Of a DNA stretch of 50,963 nucleotides, positions 34,570-44,956 are shown piece by piece (position 1 is the stretch's first letter; each line of letters starts with the position of its first letter). Location of the stretch: assembly GCA_017524385.1 (NCBI GenBank), contig JAFWSS010000038.1:1-50963 (forward strand), given 5' to 3'. The notes under the pieces were generated by a model that did no database searches, was not told where the DNA came from, and saw only the letters and a program-made list of their open reading frames with translations. Position numbers and translations under genes: made by a program. This DNA comes from Prevotella sp. Lineage in GTDB: Bacteria > Bacteroidota > Bacteroidia > Bacteroidales > Bacteroidaceae.

Positions 34570-36174
34570 ATGATGAACCATAAACATATCATCTGTGCCA
34601 TCTTCGCCCTCTGCGGCCTCGTTGGTTGCTCAGAATGGGATGACCATTACGAGGACACCAGTGTGGTTGGCAGTTCCACCACGCTATGGGAAGAACTGAA
34701 GGCGAAGCCCGAACTCAGCGACTTCTGCCAGGTGTTGGAGCAGACCAAGGTTTTCAGAATGCACAAGAAGACCCCTGTGAGTTATGCCGACCTGCTCAAC
34801 AGCGGACAGTCGTTCACCGTCGTGGCTCCTGTCAACGGGACATTCAACAAGGACTCGTTGCTCAATCTCGTCCAGACCAACCAGGGCGACTCCGTGGTGG
34901 AGCGATTCTTCGTTCTCAACCACCTCTCGCGCACCCTCCGCTCCGTCTCCCCCGTTCCCAACAACATGTTGCTGCTCAACTCCAAATACGTGGAAGTGGG
35001 AACAGATGCCATCGAGGGCGTAGGTGTGGTCTCTCCCAACAATCATGCCAAGAACGGCGTGCTCCATGTCACAGCAGGCCCGCTGCCTTATCGCTACAGC
35101 CTTTATGAGCAGTTGTGCAACAATGCAGGTCTGAACCAGATCGGCACGGTGCTGCGCACCTACCAAGAGGACTATTTCGATGCCGAGCACTCTGTGTCCA
35201 GCGGCATCGTGGAAGGCGTCCCCATCTATGTCGACTCCGTTGTCATCGAGCGCAACAAGATGCTTCAACGCATCGGCTACATCGACTCCGAGGACTCCAC
35301 CTACATGATGGTCGTCCCCTCCAACGCTGGATGGGCGAAGGCATGGGCAGAGGCCAGCAAGCATTTCGTCTATGACGAGACAGTGCAGAAACGCGACTCC
35401 TTGCAGCAGTATTGGACAACCCGTGCACTCCTCGACGACGCCATCTTCAACGTCACCGACCAGAAGTCAGTGCAAGACTCCCTTGTCTCCGTGCAATATA
35501 CCCGTTCCACACCAGAATATCACGTCTTCTACAAGCCGTTCGCCCAGGGAGGCATCCTGGCAGGAGCCCTGCCAGTGGAATGCAGCAACGGCCAGTTGTA
35601 TGTCACCCAGGAGTGGCCCTTCAACCCGGCAGACACCTATTTCAAGGAAATATGGAGCGAGGCAGAGGCCACACAGCTCATCCTGCAGGAGAAAGACTGC
35701 CAGTACAACGTCAGGCACATCGCAGTCGACAGCATCTCCAAGGGAGGCTACCTCCATGTCGTCCCACGTACCGCCACCTCCAACTGGGAACTCACCTACA
35801 AGGTGAACAACACCCTCAGTGGCGACTACGACGTCTGCGCCATCATCCTTCCCAAATCCGTCGACAACCCCATCAACCCCAACTTGAAACCATGCAAGTT
35901 CAGGGCGCTCATCACCTACGTCGACTCTCTTGGCAACGAACAGACGTTCAACTGCGGCAACACGCAGTTCAAGACCAACCCCGAGAAGGTGGACACCGTG
36001 GTCCTCGCAGAGAACTTCCATTTCCCTGCCTGCAACTTCGACCAGAACGACATCAAGGTCACCGTGAAACTGACCTGCTCCATCCTGGCAAGAGAGACTT
36101 CCTCTTATGCTCGTGAGATGTATATCGACTGCATCTATCTGAGACCAAGAACCACTAAATCCGAAGAACAATGA
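34570..36174 (+). CDS. FAS1-domain lipoprotein, shorter
   Basis: The 534-residue product has a lipoprotein signal ALCGLVGC (cysteine about 20) and two FAS1-like domains (about 38-170 with FTVVAPVNGTFNKDSL, and about 175-345), followed by a beta-rich domain (about 370-530) that is similar in strand pattern to the C-terminus of the preceding protein. Two ATG codons are adjacent (34570 and 34573). Its stop overlaps the ATG of the second susC by four bases (ATGA), showing tight translational coupling. Probably anchored on the cell surface. Confidence 0.8.
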   Translation: MMNHKHIICAIFALCGLVGCSEWDDHYEDTSVVGSSTTLWEELKAKPELSDFCQVLEQTKVFRMHKKTPVSYADLLNSGQSFTVVAPVNGTFNKDSLLNLVQTNQGDSVVERFFVLNHLSRTLRSVSPVPNNMLLLNSKYVEVGTDAIEGVGVVSPNNHAKNGVLHVTAGPLPYRYSLYEQLCNNAGLNQIGTVLRTYQEDYFDAEHSVSSGIVEGVPIYVDSVVIERNKMLQRIGYIDSEDSTYMMVVPSNAGWAKAWAEASKHFVYDETVQKRDSLQQYWTTRALLDDAIFNVTDQKSVQDSLVSVQYTRSTPEYHVFYKPFAQGGILAGALPVECSNGQLYVTQEWPFNPADTYFKEIWSEAEATQLILQEKDCQYNVRHIAVDSISKGGYLHVVPRTATSNWELTYKVNNTLSGDYDVCAIILPKSVDNPINPNLKPCKFRALITYVDSLGNEQTFNCGNTQFKTNPEKVDTVVLAENFHFPACNFDQNDIKVTVKLTCSILARETSSYAREMYIDCIYLRPRTTKSEEQ

Positions 36175-39100
36175 GAAAGATACTTATTTTCGTATTGTTG
36201 ATGGCGGCAGTATCGATGACCGCCCAGGACATGAAGAACGTGACGGGACAAGTGGTGGATGCCGCGACAGGGAAACCTTTGTCGGGTGTCATGGTGCAGG
36301 CCTATGGCGATGCGAGATACTCCACCCTTACCGACGAGCAAGGCAACTACGTGCTCAAGACACCTGAATACACCCGCTCCATCATCATCAGGGTTGATGG
36401 ATACAACCTCGAGCAGAGCGCAGTGAGGAACGGTGTGGCCAATGGCAAGCTTTACCCGGAAAGCTTTGGCGAACTCTACAAGACGGCCACCAGCGCCACC
36501 GCCACAGCAGAAGCATCCAACTTCGCCAACACCTCCGAAGTCAGCATCGACCCGCTCGTGTCACAACAGATTGCCGCCGACGTCAGGCCAACCACGCTCA
36601 GCGGACTGCCCGGAATGGGAGGGCGCATGCTCATCGGAGGCATCAACTCCCTGCATGCCAACAGCCAGCCCCTCGTGGTCATCGACGGTGTCATCATGGA
36701 CATGCAGTACAACCGCGACATGCTTCACGACGGCTACTACAACAACATGCTTGCCAACCTCAATGTCAACGACATCGAGAAGGTGACCGTGCTGAAAAAC
36801 GGCACCGCCCTCTTTGGAGCGAAAGCCGCCGACGGTGTGATCCTTATCCAGACCAAGCGCAACAAGAGCATGGCCACCAAAATCGACGTGACCATCAACG
36901 GACGCTATGAACTGGTGCCGAAGCTTCCCGATATGATGGATTCCGAGGACTACAGGCTGTACACCACAGAATTGCTGGCCGGCAAGACCAAGTTGCAGGG
37001 TTCGATGAAATATTTGAACAACGATCCCAACTACTTCTACTACAAGCAGTATCACAACCAGACCGACTGGACGAAGGAAGTGTATGAGAGCGCCTTCTCC
37101 CAGAATTACGGCATCAACGTTCAGGGTGGTGACAACGTGGCGTCATACAACCTCTCCGTGGGCTATTCCTTGGGAAACAGCACGCTGAAGAAGAACGACT
37201 TCTCCAGGTTCAACATGCGCCTCAACTCAGACATCGAGGTCATCAGAGGGCTTGATGTCAGATTCGACGCCTCCTACAGCGACCTCGACCGTTCGCTCAC
37301 CGACGACGGTGCGCCCATCGACCCGCTCGAGGGCGTCATCACCTCTCCGTCATTCCTCGGATTGGCCAAGGCTCCTTTCCTCTCACCCTATGCCTACGAT
37401 ATGAACGGCAACCTCAGCCACTACCTCTCCGAGGCCGACGACTACCTCGAGGGAATGTTCCAAGGCAAGGGAAGACTCGCCAACCCGACGAGCATCCTCA
37501 AGAATGGCGACGGCACCAACCGCAACTCCTTCGGCAGCCGACTCATCATGTTCGCCATCACTCCGAAAGTGAGACTCAACAGGCATCTCAAACTGGCTGA
37601 GCATTTCTCCCTCGGACTGGTCAACACCAACGAGAACTACTACCTCCCCATCATGGGCGTGCCCACGTTCACCATCAAGGGACTTGACGAGGGTGCAACA
37701 CTTCAGAACTATGTGCAGAGTGCTTCCGCAAGGCAGACATCCATCCAGAGCGACACTTATCTCGACTGGAACAACCGTTACGGAGCGCACCGCATCAACT
37801 TCAGGGGCGGCGTGAGGTATCTCACCAGCGAATACAAGTCCACTTGGCAAAGAGGCTACAACACCGGCAACGACAAGACGCCCAACATGAGCAACTCCTT
37901 GCAGTTCAAGAAAACCGGTGGCGCCGACGACAAGTGGAAGGAAATAGCATGGTATGGCGTGGCAGGCTACAACTACGCCGAGCGCTTCTATCTTGACGGT
38001 GGCTTCTCCCTCCAGTCGTCCTCACGCTTCGGCGACGATGCCGACGGACTGAAACTGGCAGGAGTGGTGTGGGGCCTCTTCCCCAGCATCGAGGCGGCAT
38101 GGGTGCTCTCCAACGAGAAGTTCCTCGCCAACTTGAAAGGCATCAACTACCTCAAGATCAATGCAGGATTCGATGTCACCGGCAATGACGACATCGACTA
38201 CACCGCCTCACGAAGCTATTTCGTGTCCAACCTCATGCTCAACAACGAAGTCACAGGACTCTCCATCGGAAACATTGGCAACACCGAACTGAAATGGGAA
38301 ACCACGAGGCGTGTGACCGCAGGACTGGAAGCCAATTTCCTTAACAACAGGATCAGCCTTAGGGCCAACATCTTCAAGAGCTGGACGGAGAACCTCCTCG
38401 CCTTGAGGCAACTCGCCTGGACCAGCGGCTTGCAGGAGACATGGACCAACGCTGGCAAATTGGAGAACAGCGGCTTCGATGTGAGCCTCAAGGCAAAGGT
38501 GCTTGCCCTCAAAGACTTCCAATGGGAGGTTGGCGCATCCGTCGGACATTATTCCAACGAGATCACCGCACTGCCCGATGGGCGCTCCTTTGAGACGGAA
38601 GCCTATGGTGCCAACATCCTGACAAAGGTGGGCCAGCCCGTGGGCGTCTTCTATGGATGGAAGACCAACGGCGTCTATCAGAACACCACGCAAGCCACCA
38701 GCGAAGGGCTGTACATCGACACGCCGACGGGTGGACGCAGCTATTTCCAAGCCGGAGACATGCGTTTCGCCGACCTCGACGGCAACAAAGTCATCAATGA
38801 TGCCGACAAATGCATCATAGGAGACCCCAACCCCGACCTCTACGGAAACATCTTCACCACGCTCTCGTGGAAGAGGTTCTCCCTCTCTGCCGTATTGAAT
38901 TACTCTCTGGGCAACGACCTCTACAACTACCAGCGCTCGCTGCTCGAAGGAGGAAGCTTGTTCCTCAACCAGACCACGGCCATGAACAACCGTTGGAACA
39001 CCGAGGGGCAGCTGACCACCATCCCAAGGGTCAGTTACGACGACCCGATGGGCAACTCACGCTTCAGCGAAAGATGGATAGAGGATGGCAGCTATCTCAG

Positions 39101-39320
39101 GCTCAGTTCAGTCACCCTCAGCTACCACCTGCCCATCATCAGCACCTACCTGCAAGGCATCACCGTGTGGGGTAATGCCTCCAACCTCTTCACCATCACC
39201 AAATACCTGGGAAGCGACCCCGACAGGGCATTGCCCGGAAGCCAGCTCTACCAAGGCATAGACTTCGGATGTCTCGCCCCGGGACGCACCTTCTCACTCG
39301 GTGTCAATATCAACCTCTAA
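36171..39320 (+). CDS. SusC/RagA-type TonB-dependent transporter (second pair)
   Basis: The 1049-residue product has a signal peptide (about 1-18, ending MTAQ), a CarboxypepD_reg domain (about 22-95, with GQVVDAATGKPLSGVMV), a plug (about 120-240, with LVVIDGVIMDMQ and VTVLKNGTALFGAKAADGV) and a barrel ending FSLGVNINL. It is clearly diverged from the first SusC: the plug has LIGGINSLHANSQ in place of LRGVSSINGSS. Two different pairs in one operon suggest two glycan sizes or decorations. It overlaps the preceding FAS1 gene by 4 nt. Confidence 0.93.
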   Translation: MRKILIFVLLMAAVSMTAQDMKNVTGQVVDAATGKPLSGVMVQAYGDARYSTLTDEQGNYVLKTPEYTRSIIIRVDGYNLEQSAVRNGVANGKLYPESFGELYKTATSATATAEASNFANTSEVSIDPLVSQQIAADVRPTTLSGLPGMGGRMLIGGINSLHANSQPLVVIDGVIMDMQYNRDMLHDGYYNNMLANLNVNDIEKVTVLKNGTALFGAKAADGVILIQTKRNKSMATKIDVTINGRYELVPKLPDMMDSEDYRLYTTELLAGKTKLQGSMKYLNNDPNYFYYKQYHNQTDWTKEVYESAFSQNYGINVQGGDNVASYNLSVGYSLGNSTLKKNDFSRFNMRLNSDIEVIRGLDVRFDASYSDLDRSLTDDGAPIDPLEGVITSPSFLGLAKAPFLSPYAYDMNGNLSHYLSEADDYLEGMFQGKGRLANPTSILKNGDGTNRNSFGSRLIMFAITPKVRLNRHLKLAEHFSLGLVNTNENYYLPIMGVPTFTIKGLDEGATLQNYVQSASARQTSIQSDTYLDWNNRYGAHRINFRGGVRYLTSEYKSTWQRGYNTGNDKTPNMSNSLQFKKTGGADDKWKEIAWYGVAGYNYAERFYLDGGFSLQSSSRFGDDADGLKLAGVVWGLFPSIEAAWVLSNEKFLANLKGINYLKINAGFDVTGNDDIDYTASRSYFVSNLMLNNEVTGLSIGNIGNTELKWETTRRVTAGLEANFLNNRISLRANIFKSWTENLLALRQLAWTSGLQETWTNAGKLENSGFDVSLKAKVLALKDFQWEVGASVGHYSNEITALPDGRSFETEAYGANILTKVGQPVGVFYGWKTNGVYQNTTQATSEGLYIDTPTGGRSYFQAGDMRFADLDGNKVINDADKCIIGDPNPDLYGNIFTTLSWKRFSLSAVLNYSLGNDLYNYQRSLLEGGSLFLNQTTAMNNRWNTEGQLTTIPRVSYDDPMGNSRFSERWIEDGSYLRLSSVTLSYHLPIISTYLQGITVWGNASNLFTITKYLGSDPDRALPGSQLYQGIDFGCLAPGRTFSLGVNINL

Positions 39321-39332
39321 AAAGACAGGAAA

Positions 39333-41033
39333 ATGAAACACATCATTCAATTCTTCACAGTCATCACCCTGTCGGCCTTCCTCTTCGGCTGCGCCGACCT
39401 TATGGAAACCGACTCTGAGCTTGTAGAGTTTGAGGAGGACAACACCCTGAACCATCCCACCGACACCGTATATAGTGTCATGGGCATCATGGGGAAGATG
39501 CAGCTCATCGCCGACCGCACCGTACTTCTTGGCGAGGTGAGAGGAGACCTGCTGACCACCACCGACGCCGCCAACGCCGACCTCAAGAGGCTCGCCGCCT
39601 TCGACGTCACCCCCGACAACAAGTACAATGTCGTGAGCGACTACTATGCCGTGATCAACAACTGCAACTACTTCATCCAGCATGTCGACACCACTCTGCA
39701 GCGCAGGGGAAGAACCATCTTCACCTCTGAATATGCCGCAGTGAAAGCCTTCAGGGCCTGGACCTACCTCCAGCTCGCTCTCGCCTATGGCGAGGTGCCC
39801 CTGGTCACCGATCCGGTGATGACGGAACAGGACGCCAAGAACGAGATGAACAAGGCCAGGTCGGGCATCGTAGACATCTGCAACTACTTCATCGACGACC
39901 TCAAGCCCTACGCACTGGTGGAGAAACCGAAATACGGGTCCATCAACGGCATCAGTTCCGAATTCTTCTTCATCCCCGTCAGGGTGCTGCTGGGCGACCT
40001 CTGCCTTTGGGCTGGACGCTACCAGGAGGCAGCCACATGGTATCATGACTACCTCAACGACAAGAGCGAACCGAGGCCAATGAATGCGTCGGCACGCTCC
40101 AGATGGAACACCAACATCACCGAGTTCAACCTCGCTACGCCCATCAACGGATACGATGTCGCCAACACCCGCGAGACCCTCTGCCTCATCCCGATGGAGG
40201 ACCGCATTTTCGACGGTGTGGTGAGCGACTTGCAGAACGTGTTTGGCTCCACCCGCGAGAACAAGTATTTCTTCCAGGTCACTCCTTCCCAGGCCATGAT
40301 GGACTTGTCGTCAGACCAGACCTATTGCATGGAGTTCAAGACCGACACCGAGACCGACACCATCTATGTTCCCAAGGTGGGACTCATGAGAGATGTCATG
40401 GTGGGCGACCTCAGACTCTGGTCCAACTTCACCCAAAACTCCGTGGGAGGAAAGGACGAGTATTCGGAAGAGTCCACCATCCGTCAGAACTTTAACAAGA
40501 TCACCTCCAGGTGGGTGGCCATGTACCGTCTCAACATGATTTATCTCCGCTATGCCGAGGCACTCAACCGCTGCGGCCTGCCACAGTCGGCGATGGCCGT
40601 GCTGAAATACGGCCTGTGCCCGGAGAACGTGGTGGCATACGTCGACAGTACGGAGCAGGTGGCAGCCGGCAACCTCATCGCCTTCGACAGCAATGTCTTC
40701 ACTCGTGAGAACACCATCGGCATCCACTCCATCGGTTCGGGCGACTCGCAAGCCAACGGTCTCTACGTGCTGCCCATGCCAAGTGAGCCTCTGGCCACGC
40801 GTCAGGACACCGTCAACTACCAAATCCCCCTCGTGGAGGACATGATAGTCAACGAACAGGCGCTTGAGGGCGCTTTCGAGGGCTACCGCTTCTACGACCT
40901 GATGAGAATCGCGATGCGACGCAACGCCCCAGAATACCTCGCCGTTCCCATCTCCAAGCGCAACGGCGTGGTGGACGAAGCACTTCGTGCCCGCCTCATG
41001 GAAAGGAGGAACTGGTATCTGCCACTACCTTGA
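39333..41033 (+). CDS. SusD/RagB-type lipoprotein (second pair)
   Basis: The 566-residue product has a lipoprotein signal SAFLFGC and a SusD-like fold: an N-terminal ADLMETDSEL region, TPR-like helices (AAVKAFRAWTYLQLALAYG) and a C-terminal EGAFEGYRFYDLMRIAMRR, which corresponds to the family motif. It partners the second SusC, starting 12 nt after it. It is followed by a 9-bp hairpin before the next gene. Confidence 0.92.
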   Translation: MKHIIQFFTVITLSAFLFGCADLMETDSELVEFEEDNTLNHPTDTVYSVMGIMGKMQLIADRTVLLGEVRGDLLTTTDAANADLKRLAAFDVTPDNKYNVVSDYYAVINNCNYFIQHVDTTLQRRGRTIFTSEYAAVKAFRAWTYLQLALAYGEVPLVTDPVMTEQDAKNEMNKARSGIVDICNYFIDDLKPYALVEKPKYGSINGISSEFFFIPVRVLLGDLCLWAGRYQEAATWYHDYLNDKSEPRPMNASARSRWNTNITEFNLATPINGYDVANTRETLCLIPMEDRIFDGVVSDLQNVFGSTRENKYFFQVTPSQAMMDLSSDQTYCMEFKTDTETDTIYVPKVGLMRDVMVGDLRLWSNFTQNSVGGKDEYSEESTIRQNFNKITSRWVAMYRLNMIYLRYAEALNRCGLPQSAMAVLKYGLCPENVVAYVDSTEQVAAGNLIAFDSNVFTRENTIGIHSIGSGDSQANGLYVLPMPSEPLATRQDTVNYQIPLVEDMIVNEQALEGAFEGYRFYDLMRIAMRRNAPEYLAVPISKRNGVVDEALRARLMERRNWYLPLP

Positions 41034-41041
41034 CAAGATGC

Positions 41042-41073
41042 TCGGAGTACTCGGAGCAATCTGGGTACTCCGA
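41042..41073 (+). promoter_or_regulatory. Intercistronic hairpin between susD2 and the 1243-residue gene
   Basis: TCGGAGTAC (41042-41050) pairs perfectly with GTACTCCGA (41065-41073), 8 nt after the susD2 stop. A T-run (TTCTTTTTT) comes about 20 nt later, so it is not a classic terminator. It could protect the 3' end of the operon mRNA or partly attenuate transcription into the next gene, which lacks its own consensus promoter. Confidence 0.5.
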
Positions 41074-41135
41074 ATATTCGGAATCATCAGAATTCTTTTT
41101 TATCAACCTTTTTCTATAATTAAATTCATTCATCT

Positions 41136-44100
41136 ATGCGAAAGCTTTACAAAATTTTCATCGCACTGACACTATGCGTGTTTGGCGTGGTGAACGCGAA
41201 TGCAGGCGAGCGCACACCGCTCACCCCCGACATTTTCTTCGCGTGGGACGGATGGGGTGCTGATGCACAGCAGACCGGTCCCGCCGATTGTGCTTACGTG
41301 CTAAATGAGTCAACAGGACAGCCCTATGGTGACCCCTCGGTCATCAACTACGCCGACCTGTCGCTCTACTCGAAACTCTATGTCACGTGCACGGAGGGAA
41401 CACCCCGCTTCCTCTTCAACCGCACGAAGGATGAAGGCCAGTACAATGAGAACGAGGCAGAGTCCTACCTCCTCGAGTATCCCAAGAACGGCTGGTCTGA
41501 CCGTTACTTCACCAAGGACGGCGACACCTACATCGTCGACCTCAAGCAGATGGTGAAGGACAAGGGCTTCGCCCACCTCCACGCCATCAAGGGCGCCAAC
41601 TGGGCCAATGTCACCGTCACAGCCATGGATCTCGAGCGTGAGGGCAAGGCACAGCAGGTGGGATGGACCGACCTCCTTGTCAACGGCAACCTCGAGGGTG
41701 ACGACGTCTCCAGCTTCTTCTCCAAGGAAGCCCCCTCTACAGAAGTTCTCCCCTCCGTCATCTACGACGGTGTCGGTGTCGATGGCAGCCGTGGCATCAT
41801 GGTGCAGTCTGCCGACAATCCCACGCAGGATTGGGACACCCAGTTCTGGATGTACTTCCAGGAGAACATCCCCGAAGGCACCAAGTGGCGTGTGTCCTTC
41901 GACTATCGTGCCAGCCAGGATGGTGGCTCCGATACCCAGGCCCATGCCGAGCCAGGCGACTACATCCACTATGAGATGATTGGCTCGCCCAACTTCTCCA
42001 CCGAGTGGCAGCACTGGACCAACGAAGGCGTTGTCACAGCAACCCAGGCCGGTCCCAATGGCAATGGCGGCCTCTTCCACTCCATCGCCTTCAACCTCTC
42101 CAAGAACAAGGTGGCCACACAGTTCTTCTTCGACAACCTCAAGTTTGAAATCTTCAAGGTCGGTACCGTGGCTGAGTTCTCCAACGACGTCATCCTCATC
42201 GACTTCGGTTTCGAGACCAACATGAAGGAACTCGTGCAAGCCAGCGGACAGAAACGCTTGATGTACCCGCTCAATTGCGTCACCGTCAAGGTCAATGGCG
42301 AAGTGAAGGAGCTCTACTCCGTGGAAGGCTTCGAGGACGGACGCTTCTACATCTTCCTCAACGAGGGTGTCGAGCCCAACGACTTGGTGGAGGTGACCTT
42401 CACCAACCCGGGCGACCAGAAGTACCACCTCACTTATCAGTCGGGCCCCGGTGGTGATGTGCAAAACTTCACCGGCGTAGCCGAGTACAACCCCGAAGTG
42501 GAGGAGAACGACGGCTATCCTTACGACTACCTCACACCTGTTGTCATGGTGGCCGACCCCGAGGATGGTTCCTTCAACCTCCCCAACAGCATCAAGGAGT
42601 TCAAGCTGAAGTTTGACAAGGATGTCGACTGCGGCGCTTTGGAAGCCAAACTCAACAACGAGTCACTGAGCATCTCACCCGCCGAGGGCAATGCTTCAGA
42701 GGTCACTCTTGTCCGCAACAGCTCCAACGACCTCGCTGATGGCGAGTACACACTCCATGTCACCAAGATCTATCCCATCCTCCGACTGGATGACTCCATC
42801 TACGGCGACACCATCATCACCATCAACGTCGGCAAGGTCAACACCGACCCGAACGATGTGCCGAAGGACATCCTGCCCGACTACCTGGCATCTGCACCCA
42901 ACGGCGGCATCCCCGAGGGTTACCTCGTCATCTTCGGCGAAGGTGAGGAGCGCGTGGCTCCCAACACCTTCAGCTCAGGCGCTCGCGTGTTCGACTTCGC
43001 TGCCGGTGGTGATTTCACCAAGGGCCTCTATTTCCGCGACAACTATGTGGAGTATGGCTGCTTCACCGACTACCCACTCCCCTTGGAGGCAGGCAAGAAG
43101 TATGATGTGTCCTTCAACGCTGCTGGCTGGAAGGACAATGGCGGTTGGATGAAGTTCCAAATCCTCACCGAGTCTGAGGAGATTGTCTTCGAGACCGTGG
43201 TCAAGACCGCTCCCAATGTCAACGGAAGCACCGGTGCTGTCAACGGCGCCGCAAGCTTCAACACCAAGTTCGTGCCCGACTTTACTGGCAACTACAAACT
43301 CAGATGGATTCCCGCCACCAACGAGAATGGCGACCAGGGTGGTTTCAACGAGGTGATCCTCGCCAACCCGAGAGTCAAGTATGTGCCCAATGTCGCCGGT
43401 ATCGAGGAGACCCAACTCCTTGCCACCGCATTGGAGAATGCCAAGAGCACTCTCGCAGCCAACTCCGAAGACAGGTATAGTGGTGCTGCTTTCGACTTGC
43501 TGAATTCTCTCATCCAGAAGTACGAGGCCGAAGGCCCCAACTACACTGCTCCTTCCGCTTACAGGAACGCCGCCGCCGCCCTTGACGCTGCTGCACAGGC
43601 ACTCAAGGATCACCGCGTGCTTTGCGACACCTATGACGCACTGCCCACCAGGGCTCAGCAGATCGTGGACAACAATGCAGAGAAGAAGTTCGCTGCCACC
43701 GCACTCTATGCAAGCCTCAAGGAGACTGCCGCCAAGTATGTCACCAAGGAGACCAGCACCGTGACCGATCCTGAGACCGGTGAGACCTCCGAGGTTGTCA
43801 ACTACATCATCAAGGTCATCAAGGACGACGCTGAACTCCAGGCCGCCATCGAGGAACTCCAGTACCTCGTCAACACCACCGACCTCCTCTTCACCGAGGG
43901 TGAGTCGAAGACTTCCGACACTGGCGTGAAGGTGCTCGTCGAGCGTCTCCGTCTGGGTGCCGAGGCCCTCAAGAGCCTGGGTGCCGGCGACGACCCGCTG
44001 GTTGCCGCTGCCAACAACGCCCTCACCGACGACGATGGCTTGGCAGAAGCCATCCAGAACAAGTTGAAGGTTGTGCTCTATGAGCAACTTAAAGACCCCA

Positions 44101-44867
44101 ACAACCAACTGTTTGCCGAGCAGGTCAACGAGGAAACCCTCGAGAACTTCACTCCGACCTATGACATGACCGTGTTTGTGAAGAACCCCAACATCTACAA
44201 GCAGCAGGACAACATGAACTTCACCGATGAGAATGTTCCTGGTTGGTATACTCCGGAAGGCTACAACCGTCCAGGCCTGAGCGTGGGCTGGGGTCAACCG
44301 AGAGGCAACAACGAAATCGCCGAGGACTGCATGTTCCAGACATGGGGCAGCAGCTTCAGGGTTGAGCAGACCGTCTACAACGCTCCTGTCGGCGTCTACA
44401 CGCTGAAGGTCGGCTTCGGCGAGCGTATGAATGAAGACGAGAACAACTTCGTGGACAGCTACATCTATGCCAAGACCTCCGACACCCTCGAGGGTGAGGA
44501 CGGACAGATTGGCGAGTGCCCGGGAATCGGACAGTCCTTCCCCTATGCCAACGCAGTCATCGAGAACATCGTGGTCACCGACGGCATCATCACCTTTGGT
44601 GCAAACGGTGGTCCTTCATCACACACCTTCGTCAATGACGTGAGGCTGCTCATCGCTGCTCCCGCTCCGTATGTGGACTATGGACAATTGTACCAAGATG
44701 CCTTCACCGACATCGAGGGCAATGTCATCAAACCTGCCACCGTGCGTGCCGTGGAGTTGTATGACCTCAACGGACGCCGCCTTGTCACTGCCGGCAAGGG
44801 TGTCATGATTGTCAGGAAGTACATGAGTGACGGCACCATCAGAGTAGAAAAGGTGGTGAAGAAGTAA
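41136..44867 (+). CDS. Large multidomain secreted protein of the PUL, probable glycan binding
   Basis: The 1243-residue product has a signal peptide (1-23, ending VNANA). Visible parts: an N-terminal beta domain (about 26-165), a carbohydrate-binding-like jelly roll (about 170-330, starting LLVNGNLEGDD), strands and an SbsA-like Ig domain (about 470-575), a domain at 592-753 shared with the downstream GH98 enzyme, a helical FIVAR-like region (about 760-960), a second jelly roll (about 980-1195) and a Por-type tail (VELYDLNGRRLV...GVMIVRK). No catalytic residues of a known hydrolase family are apparent. It follows susD2 in the same direction without a promoter and has a strong terminator. A surface or secreted binding protein is most likely. 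Confidence 0.75.
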   Translation: MRKLYKIFIALTLCVFGVVNANAGERTPLTPDIFFAWDGWGADAQQTGPADCAYVLNESTGQPYGDPSVINYADLSLYSKLYVTCTEGTPRFLFNRTKDEGQYNENEAESYLLEYPKNGWSDRYFTKDGDTYIVDLKQMVKDKGFAHLHAIKGANWANVTVTAMDLEREGKAQQVGWTDLLVNGNLEGDDVSSFFSKEAPSTEVLPSVIYDGVGVDGSRGIMVQSADNPTQDWDTQFWMYFQENIPEGTKWRVSFDYRASQDGGSDTQAHAEPGDYIHYEMIGSPNFSTEWQHWTNEGVVTATQAGPNGNGGLFHSIAFNLSKNKVATQFFFDNLKFEIFKVGTVAEFSNDVILIDFGFETNMKELVQASGQKRLMYPLNCVTVKVNGEVKELYSVEGFEDGRFYIFLNEGVEPNDLVEVTFTNPGDQKYHLTYQSGPGGDVQNFTGVAEYNPEVEENDGYPYDYLTPVVMVADPEDGSFNLPNSIKEFKLKFDKDVDCGALEAKLNNESLSISPAEGNASEVTLVRNSSNDLADGEYTLHVTKIYPILRLDDSIYGDTIITINVGKVNTDPNDVPKDILPDYLASAPNGGIPEGYLVIFGEGEERVAPNTFSSGARVFDFAAGGDFTKGLYFRDNYVEYGCFTDYPLPLEAGKKYDVSFNAAGWKDNGGWMKFQILTESEEIVFETVVKTAPNVNGSTGAVNGAASFNTKFVPDFTGNYKLRWIPATNENGDQGGFNEVILANPRVKYVPNVAGIEETQLLATALENAKSTLAANSEDRYSGAAFDLLNSLIQKYEAEGPNYTAPSAYRNAAAALDAAAQALKDHRVLCDTYDALPTRAQQIVDNNAEKKFAATALYASLKETAAKYVTKETSTVTDPETGETSEVVNYIIKVIKDDAELQAAIEELQYLVNTTDLLFTEGESKTSDTGVKVLVERLRLGAEALKSLGAGDDPLVAAANNALTDDDGLAEAIQNKLKVVLYEQLKDPNNQLFAEQVNEETLENFTPTYDMTVFVKNPNIYKQQDNMNFTDENVPGWYTPEGYNRPGLSVGWGQPRGNNEIAEDCMFQTWGSSFRVEQTVYNAPVGVYTLKVGFGERMNEDENNFVDSYIYAKTSDTLEGEDGQIGECPGIGQSFPYANAVIENIVVTDGIITFGANGGPSSHTFVNDVRLLIAAPAPYVDYGQLYQDAFTDIEGNVIKPATVRAVELYDLNGRRLVTAGKGVMIVRKYMSDGTIRVEKVVKK

Positions 44868-44918
44868 CAGTTTCGAGAAAGTGATGAAAAAGTGATTTTT
44901 CATCTCAACACCCATCAG

Positions 44919-44956
44919 GGCGGGTCATGGACAAGGCATCCATGGCCCGCCTTTTT
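44919..44956 (+). terminator. Terminator closing the PUL operon
   Basis: A 13-bp stem (44919-44931 with 44939-44951, one G-U pair) and a 7-nt loop are followed by TTTTT. It lies about 50 nt after the stop of the 1243-residue gene. Confidence 0.85.

Noticed and set aside
41310-44297. Minus-strand frames of 384 and 440 codons under the 1243-residue gene
   Set aside because: These are antisense to a well-supported multidomain protein and show no start context, promoter or domain.
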